A stretch of 64,000 bases of DNA from Theocolax elegans (lineage: Eukaryota; Arthropoda; Insecta; Hymenoptera; Cerocephalidae). Below the pieces are notes generated by a model, which did not search any database, was not told the origin of the DNA, and worked only from the letters and a program-made list of their open reading frames with translations. Position 1 is the first letter of the stretch. Each line of letters opens with the position of its first letter. Made by a program: the position numbers and the translations under genes. Shown piece by piece: positions 1 to 12,500 of the stretch. The stretch is taken from assembly GCA_026168455.1 (NCBI GenBank), contig CM047431.1:47929466-47993465 (forward strand). The letters are read 5' to 3'.

Positions 1-1252
1 TTTTTAGACCGTTTGCAATTGCCGATACAGTCGAAATTCCCTACTAGGACAATACGAGGCACGCTCCATATATAACTACATGTTAGTAGTTATATTCACG
101 ACCTTTACTAATATTTGTATAATAATTTAAACAAATTCCCGTAGTTATAATAAAGGTAAAATGAACATGTAAGTGTGATATATTTTAAGCCTAGGAACAA
201 ATTTCTAAATTATTTATAATTATGATTTACCTGAAATCGAAGACCACAACACTACGAGGCACGCTCCCGCGTTCGCTCATTCGTGGGAGCGTGCCACGCA
301 GTGCCGATTATATTTTCTACGGTAAAAAATAAATATTTTGAGTCACTAAAATGGGTGAAAGGAGATATATTCTTGTTTAAGCTATTCAAGTTTTACTTCC
401 TACCAGTTTATACAATTTTTAGACCGTTTGCAATTGCCGATTCAGTCGAAATTCCCGACCAGGACACTGCGAGGCACGCTCCCGCGTTCGCTCATTTGCG
501 GGAGCGTGCCACGCAGTGCCGATTATATTTTCTACGGTAAAAAATAAATATTTTGAGTCACTAAAATGGGTGAAAGGAGATATATTCTTGTTTAAGCTAT
601 TCAAGTTTTACTTCCTACCAGTTTATACAATTTTTAGACCGTTTGCAATTGCCGATTCAGGTCGAAATTCCCGACCAGGACACTGCGAGGCACGCTCCCG
701 CGTTCGCTCATTCGCGGGAGCGTGCCGCGCAGTGTCGATTATGTTTTCTACGGTAAAAATAAATATTTTGAGTCACTAAAATGGGTAAAAGGAGATATAT
801 TTATGTCTAAAACTATTCAAAATTTAGTTCCTAGCGGTTTAAACAATTTTTAGGACCGTTTGCAATTGCCGATTCAGTCGAAATTCCCGACCAGGACACT
901 GCGAGGCACGCTCCCGCGTTCGCTCATTCGCGGGAGCGTGCCGCGCAGTGTCCAATATATTTTCTACGGTAAAAAATAAATAACTTGAGTCACTAAAATG
1001 GGCAAAAGGAGATATATTCTTGTTTAAGCTATTCAAGTTTTACTTCCTGGCAGTTTAAAACAATTTTAGACCGTTTGCAATTGCCGATACAGTCGAAATT
1101 CCCTACTAGGACAATACGAGGCACGCTCCATATATAAATACATGTTAGTAGTTATATTCACGACTTTACTAATATTTGTATAATAATTTAAACAAATTCC
1201 CGTAGTTATAATAAAGGTAAAATGAACATGTAAGTGTGATATATTTTAAAAA
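1..1252. repeat. Tandem satellite of ~215-bp units with GC-rich hairpins
   Basis: The landmark GAGGCACGCTCC recurs at about 56, 256, 471, 687, 903 and 1118, giving a period of 200-216 bp. The four central units each contain an inverted repeat (GCACGCTCCCGCG, about 10-nt loop, CGCGGGAGCGTGC) and a shared AT-rich body. The two outer units replace the right hairpin arm with a different AT-rich sequence, and 1-189 and 1064-1252 are near-identical to each other. Short open frames here are repeat shadows. No protein function is supported. Confidence 0.9.
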
Positions 1253-1369
1253 TAAAACTCGTTAGATAGCTAGTAGTTATTTGAGGTAATGTTTACAAGT
1301 CTCTTTTTACTGAGAATTTGGTAAACCTGGAACGGGACACGATCCACGTGAACTTCGTCAGTGGTGACG

Positions 1370-1434
1370 CAAACGGTGCGCATGCGCAAGCGCATATATA
1401 CTCTTGTTGAGCAAGAGAGAGAGAGAGATAGAGT

Positions 1435-1473
<39 letters not shown>
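1370..1473. promoter_or_regulatory. Promoter-like patch: NRF-1/Ewg palindrome plus GA-repeat
   Basis: TGCGCATGCGCA at 1377-1388 is the palindromic NRF-1 (insect Ewg) binding consensus. It is followed at 1414-1473 by an almost pure GA run of the type bound by GAGA factor. Local GC content is far above that of the neighbours. This combination is typical of TATA-less insect promoters, but no coding exon on either side can be tied to it, so the served gene is unknown. It could equally be a chance motif beside a microsatellite. Confidence 0.35.
1414..1473. repeat. (GA)n microsatellite
   Basis: About 60 bases of almost uninterrupted GA dinucleotides, broken by single T, C or G substitutions. Confidence 0.95.
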
Positions 1474-1474
<1 letters not shown>

Positions 1475-1803
1475 CACAATGACGTGCCAAGGCACACGTA
1501 GCAGTACATGATGATTCCAATCATTAATCTTGATACATATATGTACAATAACGGATGCATTGGCAAAACAAATTAGTCTTTCTACAATACATAAACACGA
1601 TATTTATTATAATTCTGTTTATTGACATATGCCCGGTATATTAGTTATAGTATTTAGCGCCATCTTGCAACAACTATTTGCGCCATTGCTTCCACTCTAA
1701 GTATAATACCACAGACTAAGCGCGTCGCGCACTCTATCGACGAAATTGGTACTAAGCAAACTTTATCAGTAATATAAACTATTTATGTTTTGTTAATATT
1801 ATG

Positions 1804-2104
1804 TAAAACGCAAATACAGAAGCACTAGATAATGGTATAATATGTCTTTCTACAAAGTTTCAGGTCAATACAACAAGGACACCCTAAAAAAAGTTTGCAC
1901 GGAAAAATGACTATTTTTTCCGTGCAAACTTTTTTTAGGGTGTCCTTTACATATTGACTTCAAACTTTGTATAAATACGTTTTATGTTATTATCTAGTGC
2001 TTCTGTATTTGCGTTTTGCAAATAAAACAAAAATATGTCCGTTAAATGCAATAATGCATCTACCTTACTCAGTCGGTAATAATCCAGTATGGCACCCCCC
2101 TTAA
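1804..2104. mobile_element. Palindromic MITE, 'CTCAGTCGGTAA' family, copy 1 (left end eroded)
   Basis: A long inverted repeat: AAACGCAAATACAGAAGCAC near 1806 is mirrored near 1998-2020, and GGACACCCTAAAAAAAGTTT near 1878 is mirrored near 1926-1946. The right end carries CTCAGTCGGTAA, then GGCACCCCCC and TTAA at 2101-2104, as in the complete copy at 25710-26106. No coding capacity, non-autonomous. Confidence 0.75.
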
Positions 2105-2227
2105 ATGAAGGACAATGATCTCTTGGTTTTTCATTATTAACTTAAGGAATTCTCGATTACATTTATTTAAAAAATATGCAATTTTATGCAAAATATTTAA
2201 AAATATTAATTAATTATTTCCATAATT

Positions 2228-2415
2228 TTTCGGTGTAGACATTTTTTAGGGTATCCTTGTTCTATTGACATGGAACTTTGTAGAATGACTTATTATTGAA
2301 TGATCTAGTGCAGTTCTGTATTTGGTTTTTGCATAAAATTGCATAGTTTTATAAATTAATATAATAATTACTTTTTATGCTCAGTCGGTAAATCACTGGG
2401 TATGCCACCCGCTTG
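2228..2415. mobile_element. Half copy of the 'CTCAGTCGGTAA' palindromic MITE
   Basis: The sequence from TTTTTAGGGTATCC near 2245 through TTTGTAGAATGACTTATTATT to GCTCAGTCGGTAAATCA and GCCACCCGCTT matches the right arm of the element at 25710-26106. The left arm is missing, so this is a solo arm. Confidence 0.65.
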
Positions 2416-3629
2416 ATTTATTTACTTAATTTATTTAACACTTCATTTAATTATAAAATTTAATTAAAATAGTTTTTTGGCTTCATTGTCTAGGTTGATA
2501 TACAATTTGACTATTATGATAAATTGCATATTTTTGGTAACTAATTTATCAAAAACTTAACTATATTTTTGTAAAAAAATCAGCATATACAGCTAAACTA
2601 TGGATAAATGAAGGGCACTAAACTCTCCTTTTTATATATACTAGTATTATTGATTTACTATTATTTAACGCACTGTTGATAAAGCAGGAACGATAAAAAT
2701 TGACTTTAGAAACTGCTTAGGCGATAAATTTGAATGTTTTCAAATTTTTAATTTAATAAATTAAGTATTCAAGTTTCGAGTTATCGTAATTAGTATATGT
2801 TATAAATCTAAAAATTACCGATGAATTGGTGTTTATCTTTCTGATTAATGCGATGTGATAGTGAAAAAGGAATCTATCTATCTACCTACAAAAACTTGAA
2901 TAACTTGAATAAAATATAAATCAAAGAATATGAAAAAAATGTGTACATAGGACGTATATGATATTGAAGAAATAAATTAATGTTAATCTAATTGTTAATG
3001 CATGATTACTTATTACAGTAAAATCGCGCTTTACGACTATACCTTAAAGTCTGAATCATTATACAAAAATTAAAAAAAATTTTTAATGATCTTCAGAGCA
3101 AATATGAAAACGTTATACAGAAAAATTGTTTGAAATAAAACTAAAAAATGTATGTCAATACTAATTTTTGGTTAACTCTGTTAACTTTTAAATTTTTTCA
3201 ATTCTTTTTTCTTAAATATTTTCAAAAAAAATTTTGCTTCTGAAAAGGTAGATCGCTGTAATTTTACGCAACGCCTTATACAAATATTGATGTATAAATA
3301 AAAATAATTTTATTTAAATCTACGAAGTAATTATTCATTTAATTCAATTAAATTAAACAAATTGAATGTTTGAATGCTTTGTACACAATATATGCCCAAG
3401 TTTTCTTTAGATAATCAATACATTATTGTAGTAGATACATTCGCAAAAAAGTAAACATTTAACTTTTATGATTTCAACATTTATCTTCCTATAATAGTTT
3501 CATTTCTATTTATCGATACAAGGGTATGCAACACTATTATGCTAATGATTTTAGTAAAACATCGTGGATCCTAAATTCGCAAAGAAAAGTTTAAGGTATA
3601 TGTATGTATGTTAAACTCAAATGTAACAT
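2416..3629. other. AT-rich spacer, no gene seen
   Basis: About 1.2 kb of AT-rich sequence without a supported open frame or splice-flanked coding segment on either strand. Nothing recognisable beyond short A and T runs. Confidence 0.6.
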
Positions 3630-4182
3630 CCCTGCTGGAAATGTGAACTAAAAATTAGGAATTAGAAGTAGTCAGTTAATAGGTTAAATGAAACGCTTTT
3701 TCCCACTGCGTTCGTTCATTTAATAGATTGCCGTAACCTCCAAATATTTTGACTTCACCTTCTGGCCATACATGTACTTAAAGCTCCAAATTTTTAATCA
3801 AATTGGATCGTTTACTCGAATAGTAATACTAATTTACTCTTAATTCTGCATTTAAACCAGTCATTTTAAAGTATCATTCAGATTTACAATATTTCCAATT
3901 TATTTTCCAAATCTATTTAAAGTGTCATTTAAATATCTAGGAAATAGGTATAGTTTCGGTGTCCATTTATCAAATAATCCGAACTTTTATGGGTTGAAAC
4001 AAGAACTTAAATGAACATATCGTAATCATTAGCTGTTTCGAATCTAAGAAATGGGCGAATTAAAGAGGAAAAAGCGTTTCATTTAACAGTGGTAACAACC
4101 TAGCAGAAGTACCTATAAAATACGTTTATTTAGTTAATAACCTATTATTTGCCGATTTTTAATTTTCTGATTTCTAGCTGGG
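3630..4182. mobile_element. CCCT-TIR MITE, copy 1
   Basis: A 553-bp element starting CCCTGCTGGAAAT and ending as the reverse complement of CCCAGCTAGAAATC. It is nearly identical, in opposite orientation, to 15546-16101. Both subterminal regions carry the inverted pair AAATGAAACGC/GCGTTTCATTT. A divergent third copy is at 56243-56807. No transposase and no clear target duplication, so the superfamily is undetermined. Confidence 0.85.
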
Positions 4183-4435
4183 ATATAACGAAATATTGTT
4201 TCCGAACCGAAACTCGTGGATTTAAAAAATTAAATTAAAAATCTAAAAAACTTTACTAATAAGTTTAGACTACTTGTCGCAGAGCCTGACGTAAATAAAA
4301 AAAGAAGATTATTTGATTAAAGAGCAAAGGTACAACTAACGGATAATCTTTTAAAAGAAAAAAATCCATTCGTTCTACAAAGAATAAGATGAAGGGAAAA
4401 GAGATCGGTTACAATACAGTTATAATAAGACTTAC

Positions 4436-4588
4436 CGGGTTGCGGGCGTCAACAGATTCATCGTCGATCAAATCAACGTTCAAAGCTTCCAATTCGTGGG
4501 CGGTTAGGTCGACCTCCTCGTCGCTGCAAGCCTGGATGCTTGCGAACAAAGCGAGCACGCAAAGTGCGAAGAAGTAACGGAGGAACAT
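4436..4588 (-). CDS. First coding exon of a small secreted peptide (signal peptide plus acidic segment)
   Basis: The exon encodes 51 residues. Residues 1-20 form a strong signal peptide (MFLRYFFALCVLALFASIQA) with likely cleavage just before Cys21. Residues 22-49 are very acidic (many Asp/Glu) and end ...DARNP. A good donor, GTAAGTCT, follows in phase 0. This layout, with signal plus acidic propeptide in exon 1 and the mature part downstream, is common for insect antimicrobial, neuropeptide-like or venom-type peptides, but the family is not recognised. A downstream acceptor near 4285 would add only six residues before a stop and is not convincing. The 5' region is lost in the N gap. GC content and codon use are high, supporting real coding sequence. 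Confidence 0.7.
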
Positions 4589-4595
4589 GTTGATT

Positions 4596-4695
4596 NNNNN
4601 NNNNNNNNNNNNNNNNNNNNNNNNNNNNNNNNNNNNNNNNNNNNNNNNNNNNNNNNNNNNNNNNNNNNNNNNNNNNNNNNNNNNNNNNNNNNNNN
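4596..4695. other. Assembly gap (100 N)
   Basis: Exactly 100 N, a conventional scaffold gap of unknown true size, sitting 7 bases upstream of the start codon of the secreted-peptide exon. Confidence 1.
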
Positions 4696-5106
4696 AAAAA
4701 AGCTATTCAAAAAGTTAAAAAATACCCCAGTCTCTCCTATAGAATTAGTATAGTATATTATAGTTAGACAAATGAGGCTCCTTTATTCATGCTTATTCCT
4801 CCTCCGTCCTACAATCAAAATAAGGTAAAAACGTTTTAAATTTTACGTTATTTTGTATTTAATAGTTTTTCTTAAAATCCCTCCTCATATCTCTTCTAGT
4901 CGGTGATGTTACAATAGTATTTCATTATCCTCACGAGCTGTACCACTTTAAACAGTCGCACTTCCCATTTTTCTGTACGTCCATGTATCGTTATTATTAA
5001 AATTAAATAATTTATTATCGATAACTGTTAATAAACAAATAAATCAATAATAAATAAAATACTACAATATATATTACACTGACCCTATATATAAAATAAT
5101 GATAAT
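4696..5106. other. AT-rich spacer, no gene seen
   Basis: No coding segment or recognisable element between the gap and the TTAA-flanked palindrome. It was examined on the minus strand for missing C-terminal exons of the receptor phosphatase and none was seen. Confidence 0.5.
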
Positions 5107-5870
5107 TTAACCCATTAACGCCCAAACGACCAACATTTTTTTTCTTTTTTCATAGTCATTATTTAATATTTAAATCATGCGCTACCATAGTACTGATTTT
5201 TTTCGTTATAGTTTTGGATGTGTTCTTTCGAATGCCGTCGGTAAAATTGACTTAACCCTTTTTTGAAAAAAGTTATGATTTTTTTAATTAAAAAAAATAC
5301 AGAAAATTTGTCGCTATTTTTTAATAATTAATTTTTTTTCATATTATAAAATGTATTTAGATCGTTCGATTCATGAACAAAAGTGCATAAAATAGTTATA
5401 CTTTGACCCTATATTTTTTGTATTTTATTCTTAGATAGTCAAAAATTTTGATTTCAATGTAAAAACACTCAAAAATAGAGAAAAATGAATAAATTTGGTT
5501 ATTTTTCGTGTATTTTCATTAAAAATCAAAATTTTTGACTATCTAAGAATAAAATACAAAAAATATAGGGTCAAAGTATAACTATTTTATGCACTTTTGT
5601 TCATGAATCGAACGATCTAAATACATTTTATAATATGAAAAAAAATTAATTATTAAAAAATAGCGACAAATTTTCTGTATTTTTTTTAATTAAAAAAATC
5701 ATAACTTTTTTCAAAAAAGGGTTAAGTCAATTTTACCGACGGCATTCGAAAGAACACATCCAAAACTATAACGAAAAAAATCAGTACTATGGTAGCGCAT
5801 GATTTAAATATTAAATAATGACTATGAAAAAAGAAAAAAAATGTTGGTCGTTTGGGCGTTAATGGGTTAA
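5107..5870. mobile_element. piggyBac-like foldback MITE, 764 bp
   Basis: TTAA at both ends (5107-5110 and 5867-5870) flanks a near-perfect palindrome with arms of about 350 bp and termini CCCATTAACGCCCAAACG. The TTAA target and C-rich start are piggyBac hallmarks. The interior has no transposase. The arms are virtually identical, so insertion or gene conversion is recent. It lies immediately beyond the last visible exon of the receptor phosphatase. Confidence 0.85.
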
Positions 5871-5985
5871 CGATGACATAAAGCCTGATGATGATGGTGA
5901 AATTCCATTGAAACGTCGCCGACTTAATTTTTTGGTTTTTTTTTTCAACATATAAACTTTGCATGTGATAAATTATCGTTTTTAC

Positions 5986-6510
5986 CTGACATTCTGTGAA
6001 TTCGCGATTAAACATATACTCATTATCAATAAAAATTTTTTCCTCAATTGATATTTATTTTCTATCCTTTTTCTTAACATTAAGACTTACCGTGTCCTGC
6101 AAATTTGGCAATTCTAATACAAGTATCAATTTAACATTTTTTTCCGAGATCATTCTCCAAAAATCGGCAAACGTTGAAGGTAATGGTAGCTGAGTAGCGA
6201 TATATTGCCGGTCTTTAATTACTCCTTTCACACAGGTGGCAGCAATGTAATCGCTATCTTCATCAGTTAATACTGATCTTTGTAAGAACAATCTATTCAA
6301 ACTGTCTACATAATATACATACATACTCGTTTAATATAAGGAATTATCTGTTTGATATAAAGAAAATATTATAATACTATTTATTTACAAATATTTAGCG
6401 TACCTGCACATTCAGGAAATCTGTGTTTCGCTCTATTGTTGTTCGACAAAGGTTTTTCTAAAAGCGACGAATTATTCAAAATTTGATTCCACCAACTCGT
6501 CTCTAAAATT
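5986..6510 (-). CDS. Receptor PTP exons 26-28: N-terminal part of second PTP domain D2
   Basis: Exons 6404-6510, 6091-6305, 5986-6042. Exon 27 has DYIAATCVKG...RQYIATQLPLPSTFADFWRMISEKNVKLIL, the D2 form of the PTP core (TQLPLP in place of TQGP). Exon 28 gives EKIFIDNEYMFNREFTECQ before GTAAAA. Its acceptor (CAATTGAG) is weak and was chosen because it keeps phase 0 and restores D2-like sequence. The WPD and P-loop parts of D2 were not found. Reading on past the donor runs into the piggyBac-like palindrome, with a stop near 5722. D2 domains of receptor PTPs are usually regulatory. Confidence 0.7.
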
Positions 6511-9500
6511 CTGATAATTTAAGATTATTAATTAACAATTTTGTGCAACAAAAGGTCAACTCGTTGAACGATCAATAAAGTTCTGATTTATTCGGAAAAT
6601 TAATAAATTACTAACTCTGTAATTATTTTAATTCCTCCAATAGCGCGTTAAAGTACTAATCCAACTCTAAATTTCACATATGAAATTCATATTCATATAA
6701 TTAATAAAATTGATTCCTTTTCACAAAAACTTGATTTTTTTAATGTAAATAAATACAGAAAATATTTGAGTTAGAATTATACTCACTTTGCACTAGCATT
6801 TTACGAATAAGAGGCAATGACATACAAATATAAAATTTAACTTTTATTTATAATTAAATTCTTTGATTAGCTTGGTTGATAAGGTAGGGAGGATTAAAGT
6901 TGACTTTGCGCATCCCAATATTTTGCGTATATGAGTAATCGAAACATATACGCATATATAAGTATGATAATAAACAAACCTTTGAAATTGTACTGACGAA
7001 TTTTTCTTAGCTTCTGAAATGTTTTTCGGTAGATTTTTATCACAAGAGAAAGATACACTCGACGAGTTCAAATATTCAATAAGAACTAAATGTATTAATA
7101 AATATTGATCTGAATTGTCCACCATGTTCAGTCTTTCTTTTCTTACCGACGTTACGCTCGCGTAAACGTCGATTACCTATAAAGCATCAAATTTTTAATT
7201 CGTTTAAAACGATGAAAAAAAAGATTTTTACTGTACAGATATTTAAGTACCTCTTCTTCTAAAATTCGTCGTATGGACATGTCGAGTACAATCAACGTTC
7301 CAGTTCTTCCAACCCCGGCACTGCAGTGGACGACGATAGGCGATTGTTCGTTTTTCTTCAAATCCGCTAATTGACTTTGAATTTCTTTTAAAAATTTCAC
7401 TATCGAATGCGGATTTAATGGGACACCGTGATCCGGCCAGGAGGTGTAGTGTAATTGTTGCATCTAAAAATTTGATTGGAAATGAAAATTATTTGTCAAT
7501 TGATTCGATAAGTTTGTCGATATTTCTTTTTCATTTTCAAATAAAATGATAAATTACCACTCGTGGTTCCGAATTTCCAGAGGTGATGCGGAAACTTCTT
7601 ACAGAATAATCGGAGTAAACTTTTTCATTTGAAAATTTTACCAACAATTTTCCGTACAACTTTTCTTTACCAACTGCAGAAGGCCAGTACTGCTCGCATT
7701 TAACCTGTAATGTCGTGTGTATGTATACTTTTATAAGTAGCTGAAGCTTAGAGTGGCATATAATTAAACGAAATGATAAATTTTGGTATCGAATTAGTAC
7801 GAATTCCTCTGATTTACAAATTGAATACTAAATGCAAAATTAATATTGATGGTCTTCGGTGTACTTGCCCTGTATTCAAGTATTGTCTATCACTGCAATT
7901 AATTTGAAATAATAATGTTGGTGGTTCATAATTTTCTACCAAACATAGAATCGGCGATGTTAAACTCGTTATGTTCACCTCCAAGTGATTTACCGATTGA
8001 GAAAAAGTTTTTTGAACATATTTATTCCGAGATTTAGTAAAATACGTGAATATTCTCATTGATTATAATGCAGTTTATAATTGTGTAAAACTTTGACGTT
8101 TCAAAACATTTTTAAACATCGATACAGCTGACTAATTTTTGTAAAAGAATTAAACTCATGTTGGAACTGTATGGAGAAGAGGAAGAAAACACAATTCTTT
8201 CCCTTTATTTTTTGCACAACGTTTCGTTGGGGTCTGCCAACATCTTCAGGTGCCTTTTAAATTTTAAATTTAAAAAGAAAAAGGTAATTATTGCATTTAT
8301 TTAAACAAAAATATGCAACTTTATGCAAAACCCGATTACAGAACTGCACTATAGATAATTAAATAATAAGTCATTCTACAAAATTTCAGGTGAATAGAAC
8401 ATGGATACCCTAAAAAATTACAGAATTAAATTTAAATTTAAATTAGAAATTTTTTTTTGCTCGGTCGGTAGAGTTTGATAAAAAACAGTTTTTTTTTGTT
8501 TTTCATTTTCATGATCTAAATAGATCTAAAACTGTTGTAACACATTTGTAATAGAAATATAAACTTTTCTGTAAAATTCAACAAAACGTTTTTAAAAAGT
8601 ATTCCAAGTAAAATGACTGACGAATTACTGGTCCAGCTCTCGTTTGAATGTAGTGTAAATCAGACTAATATTAACATATCCGATGTAAAATTTTCGAACG
8701 ATTACGCAAATTGTTACGTAATGCGAAGATCAATTAACTTGTAAAAAGAAAATACTTACTTTCCCATTTTCAATTAAATTAGCTAGATTACAAATCAATT
8801 GTACTTTTTCTTGCCAAATCATCCTCCAGAAATCAACAACGGTGTTGGGTTTTGGTCCCTGGGTAGCGATGTAATAGTTTTTTCGTCCCTTGTAACCCTT
8901 TGGCAATAACAATACTAAATTTTATTAAAAGCTAGAATCTCACCTACTCCTAGAATTTCCTATTAGTTTTACCTACTGTTATGAAATTTGCGTTGATGTA
9001 ATCCGAGAAAGGATCGTCCGGTAATTTTTCTAGAATCACTCTTGTCTCGTCAACTAAAATAATATTTTTTGTTCACGTTAATACTATAACAGCCGCGTAA
9101 TAATTTTATTTTTTATAAATATTTATAAACTTTAAACACTGACATCTTTTGTTTCAGGGTTAAGATAAGTAGGTTTTAATTAATAATGAAATATACGTAC
9201 ACGGTATCAAGTTTGCGTATCTATTTTTTGTCTTGGTTTCCGGTAGAGCTCCGTAAGTGTGTGGTTTTATTTCGCTTTGTTTTAATATCTGGAATGTAAT
9301 AATTACGTATTTGATAAATGATACATCCTTCGCTTCGATCATACTTGATTATTTATCATCAATTAGTTTATTAAATAATTAACGAACAAATATCTCTGAA
9401 TATAGAATGAATTGAATATTTTTTAGAAGCAATTCATTTTATATTTCTTAACTATAAAAATAGACATTCTGAGTACAGAAATGGATAGAGAATGTTAACA

Positions 9501-12500
9501 GTTTCTTTTTTGCGGTGATAGTTGACATAATTACGAAGACAAATTTGACTTTGTTATAGTTTTACAATAACTGTTGTTAATATTACTTTTATGGGTCAAA
9601 ACTAGATTAAACCTTCATCTATGTTTACATACAGAAAAATAACTCGAAACTGAATAAAAATTAAATTTTCCCCGAAACCATCCGAAAAGTCCACCTTATC
9701 GACTTCAAACGAGAGAGTAAAATTGTATTTTTTTACTGCCGACGGTCACTTTTTAGTCCCGAGACTTACTTTTTAGTCTCCGTTAATATAACAATAGTAA
9801 CCAATACTTTTTTAGTTAAGACTTCGAATTTTGTGATCATACGGAACTAAGAATATATAATAAAAGCAGAAAAATTGAAATTTATATACAAAGAAAAAAA
9901 AGATAAAATTGTCGTATCTGTAAAATAAAGAGACCTTTTCAGGCTGACGCGAGTGAAAAATATTTTACACGTTTTGGGAATAAAAGACAATTATTCTCTT
10001 AGATGAATGTTACTTTCATCCACGGGAATAAACGCCTATTTTATTCTCTTTTTTACATAAATATAAATTCACAGGAATAAATAATAGTTAAGAAATGTGA
10101 GAAGAAGCTGTTTCATCGGAAGGACAAAAGTAAGTAAATTTTTCTCTTAACGGGATGTCGGACCCAAATTACAGGGATCTATACCTTTCAACATAAGAAT
10201 TTCATTGGAAATATCGATTTAAAAATCTGAAAAAATTCATATGGGTATTTTTAAACGAAAGTGAGGGCATGAAGTTTTCATTTTTTCAGAAAAAATAAAT
10301 TTGTTAATAATAATTGAATAAACAATTTTTGGCCGGTAATTATTTATCTAAAATCGGATGAATATTCAACGTAAATGTCAGAATTTTATTACAAATTTAA
10401 AAATCTGAGAAATTTGAGTATACTATTTAAAACATGCCTAAAGGCATGACGTTCAGGATTTAAAAAAAAAATTTATTCTTTTGTTTATAAAAAAAATATT
10501 AAAAATGACCATTTTCTGAGTCTGACAGCCCTTTAAATGAAATATACGATATACGTTAATAACTTACCGAGTATTCTTTGTCCAATACTCCAGATTTGTA
10601 AGCGTATTCGAAATATTTTTCAAAATTGGCCGTTTCAACGGGCATAAGAAAATTCATTTCTTTATCTATCACGATTAAATTGTTATTCGGGACATTGTCT
10701 TTCATCAAGTCATTCGATTTCTTTTTACCCAATTCACTTGACAATGGCATATTTTCTTGCTGATTGTTTTTTGATTCGCTTGTAAATGGACGGTGGGTCA
10801 ATCTAACATTCAAAAGAGCATATAAATAAATAACGTATGTACGTGCTAATACAATTTTGGATTAATCCAAATTACGACCAAAACCATCTATTTTTTAACA
10901 TGCTTTCGACTGCAAAATTCATGTGTACATAGCGATACAATCAAAACAGATCAAAATTCCTTACGTTTTAAGATGAGATAAATTTGAGTCCGTGCTCAAA
11001 TTTAAAAAATTCTGACTTCAATATTAAATAAATTAATTAAATAAACGACGTCAATTTCAATTTTTCTTAATTGTTGAACTTTAACAACTGGGAGTTTTGG
11101 AATCTATGCTTTTTCTTCCAATGTGGCGGATATAGTACAAAAAACCTCCTAAGAATCTGCCTTTTTTCATTTTCGCTGTTTTTTCTCAGAAACTTTAAAG
11201 TTCTGCAGAACAAAAATGCATTAGAATGAATGAAAGAACGTTTTTAAATTTTATCGAGATCATTATGCAAACTATTTTTAGCCGTTTTAAGAGTTTGAAT
11301 TATTTCGAACTCAGTTCACCCAAAAACGTAAAGAACGATACCTTTATCTATTTATTTTTATCACATGTTAAAATATTGATAATTTTGCTCGTTGATGGGT
11401 TAATCAATAAAATTCCGTACTTTCTGCGGTAGACCAGGTAAGCCGTTATCAAGACAATTAAAACAAGGAGAAACGTAGGCATTAACCATGCAGTATAATT
11501 TTTCGAATTTTCGACTACGTAAATTTTGTCACTCTCCACCGTTTCGAAAATATTGATACTTGTAAAATTCGACATCAGAATGATTTTATCGGCGATTATC
11601 AAGTGCGCCACATACGACTCTTGCGGGCACAGAGCGTAATTTTTCGAACCACCGTAAACCTCGCCGTCTCCGATTTTGAATAACTTGCCAGCGTATGATT
11701 CTGGATTCTGTGGTAGAACGTTTAATTAAAATTTGTACATATAATCATTTGTAAATCGTATATTTTAATCGTTGTTAACTTACGTTCAAGGTAGCAGCTC
11801 TCCAAGCTTGGGTATAATAAGATGATCGACGATTCGTTAAAAATTGATGAATATTTTCGTTATTGCTTCCACCCAATTGACCACAAAATTTGAAACCTTC
11901 CATCACGATCACCATAACGCTACCTTGGATATCGTTGATTATACTTGGTATTCTAATAGATATCGTTAAATCATCGTTAACGATCGTTTCGAGACTTGTT
12001 GAATTTAATTTTAGATCGTTTGGTGTTGTAAGTGTTATTTGCGTTGTTGGTCCTACAACGTTGTTCCACGTTACTCCTTGTACGGAGATACTAAACGTCG
12101 AGGACGGTAATATTTTTATTTGTTTATTGTATCTCCGTTCGTATCGATGTACAGAATATTCGATGGTTTTATATCTTTCTGATGTTGAAGAAGTATCTTT
12201 TAAATTTGTGTTTAACATTTCTACTTCGATTGTAAACTTATTGATTAGGTTCCCGGTAATCAAAGGATGATTCCACGCTAGATCAATGGTAATCCCTTCT
12301 TTATCTATTATTTCGTAGGACATATTCATAGGAGCGGAGGGTTCTGTTGGTAGCATAAAAACAGTGACATTGAAATAATAAAAAAATAGCTACACTACAA
12401 AAGTTAAATTTACTACATCAGATTATAGTGATTCAATTAAGTAAATATCGTTAATTTATTTCGATAACGTGTAATAAAGACTTAGTTAATTAATTTCTTT

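Noticed and set aside
1..1250. CRISPR-like array
   Set aside because: Repeats are ~215 bp with no spacer/repeat structure, in a eukaryotic intron-rich context. It is a satellite.
4260..4300. Second exon of the secreted peptide (CAG|GCTCTGCGACAAGTAGTCTAA)
   Set aside because: It would add only six residues and has a modest acceptor. Not enough to call.
5722..6015. 97-aa minus-strand frame as the true C-terminus of the phosphatase
   Set aside because: After the GTAAAA donor it loses PTP character and runs into palindrome sequence. It is most simply read as intron, although an aberrant truncated tail cannot be excluded.
6980..10802. Bracovirus/polydnavirus-type PTP gene
   Set aside because: Those are intronless single-domain phosphatases. 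This domain is split over many exons, continuous with a receptor ectodomain and transmembrane segment, and followed by a second PTP domain.
11890..12270. 126-aa plus-strand frame
   Set aside because: Antisense shadow of the FN3 / membrane-proximal exon 11784-12343, whose phases fit the receptor.
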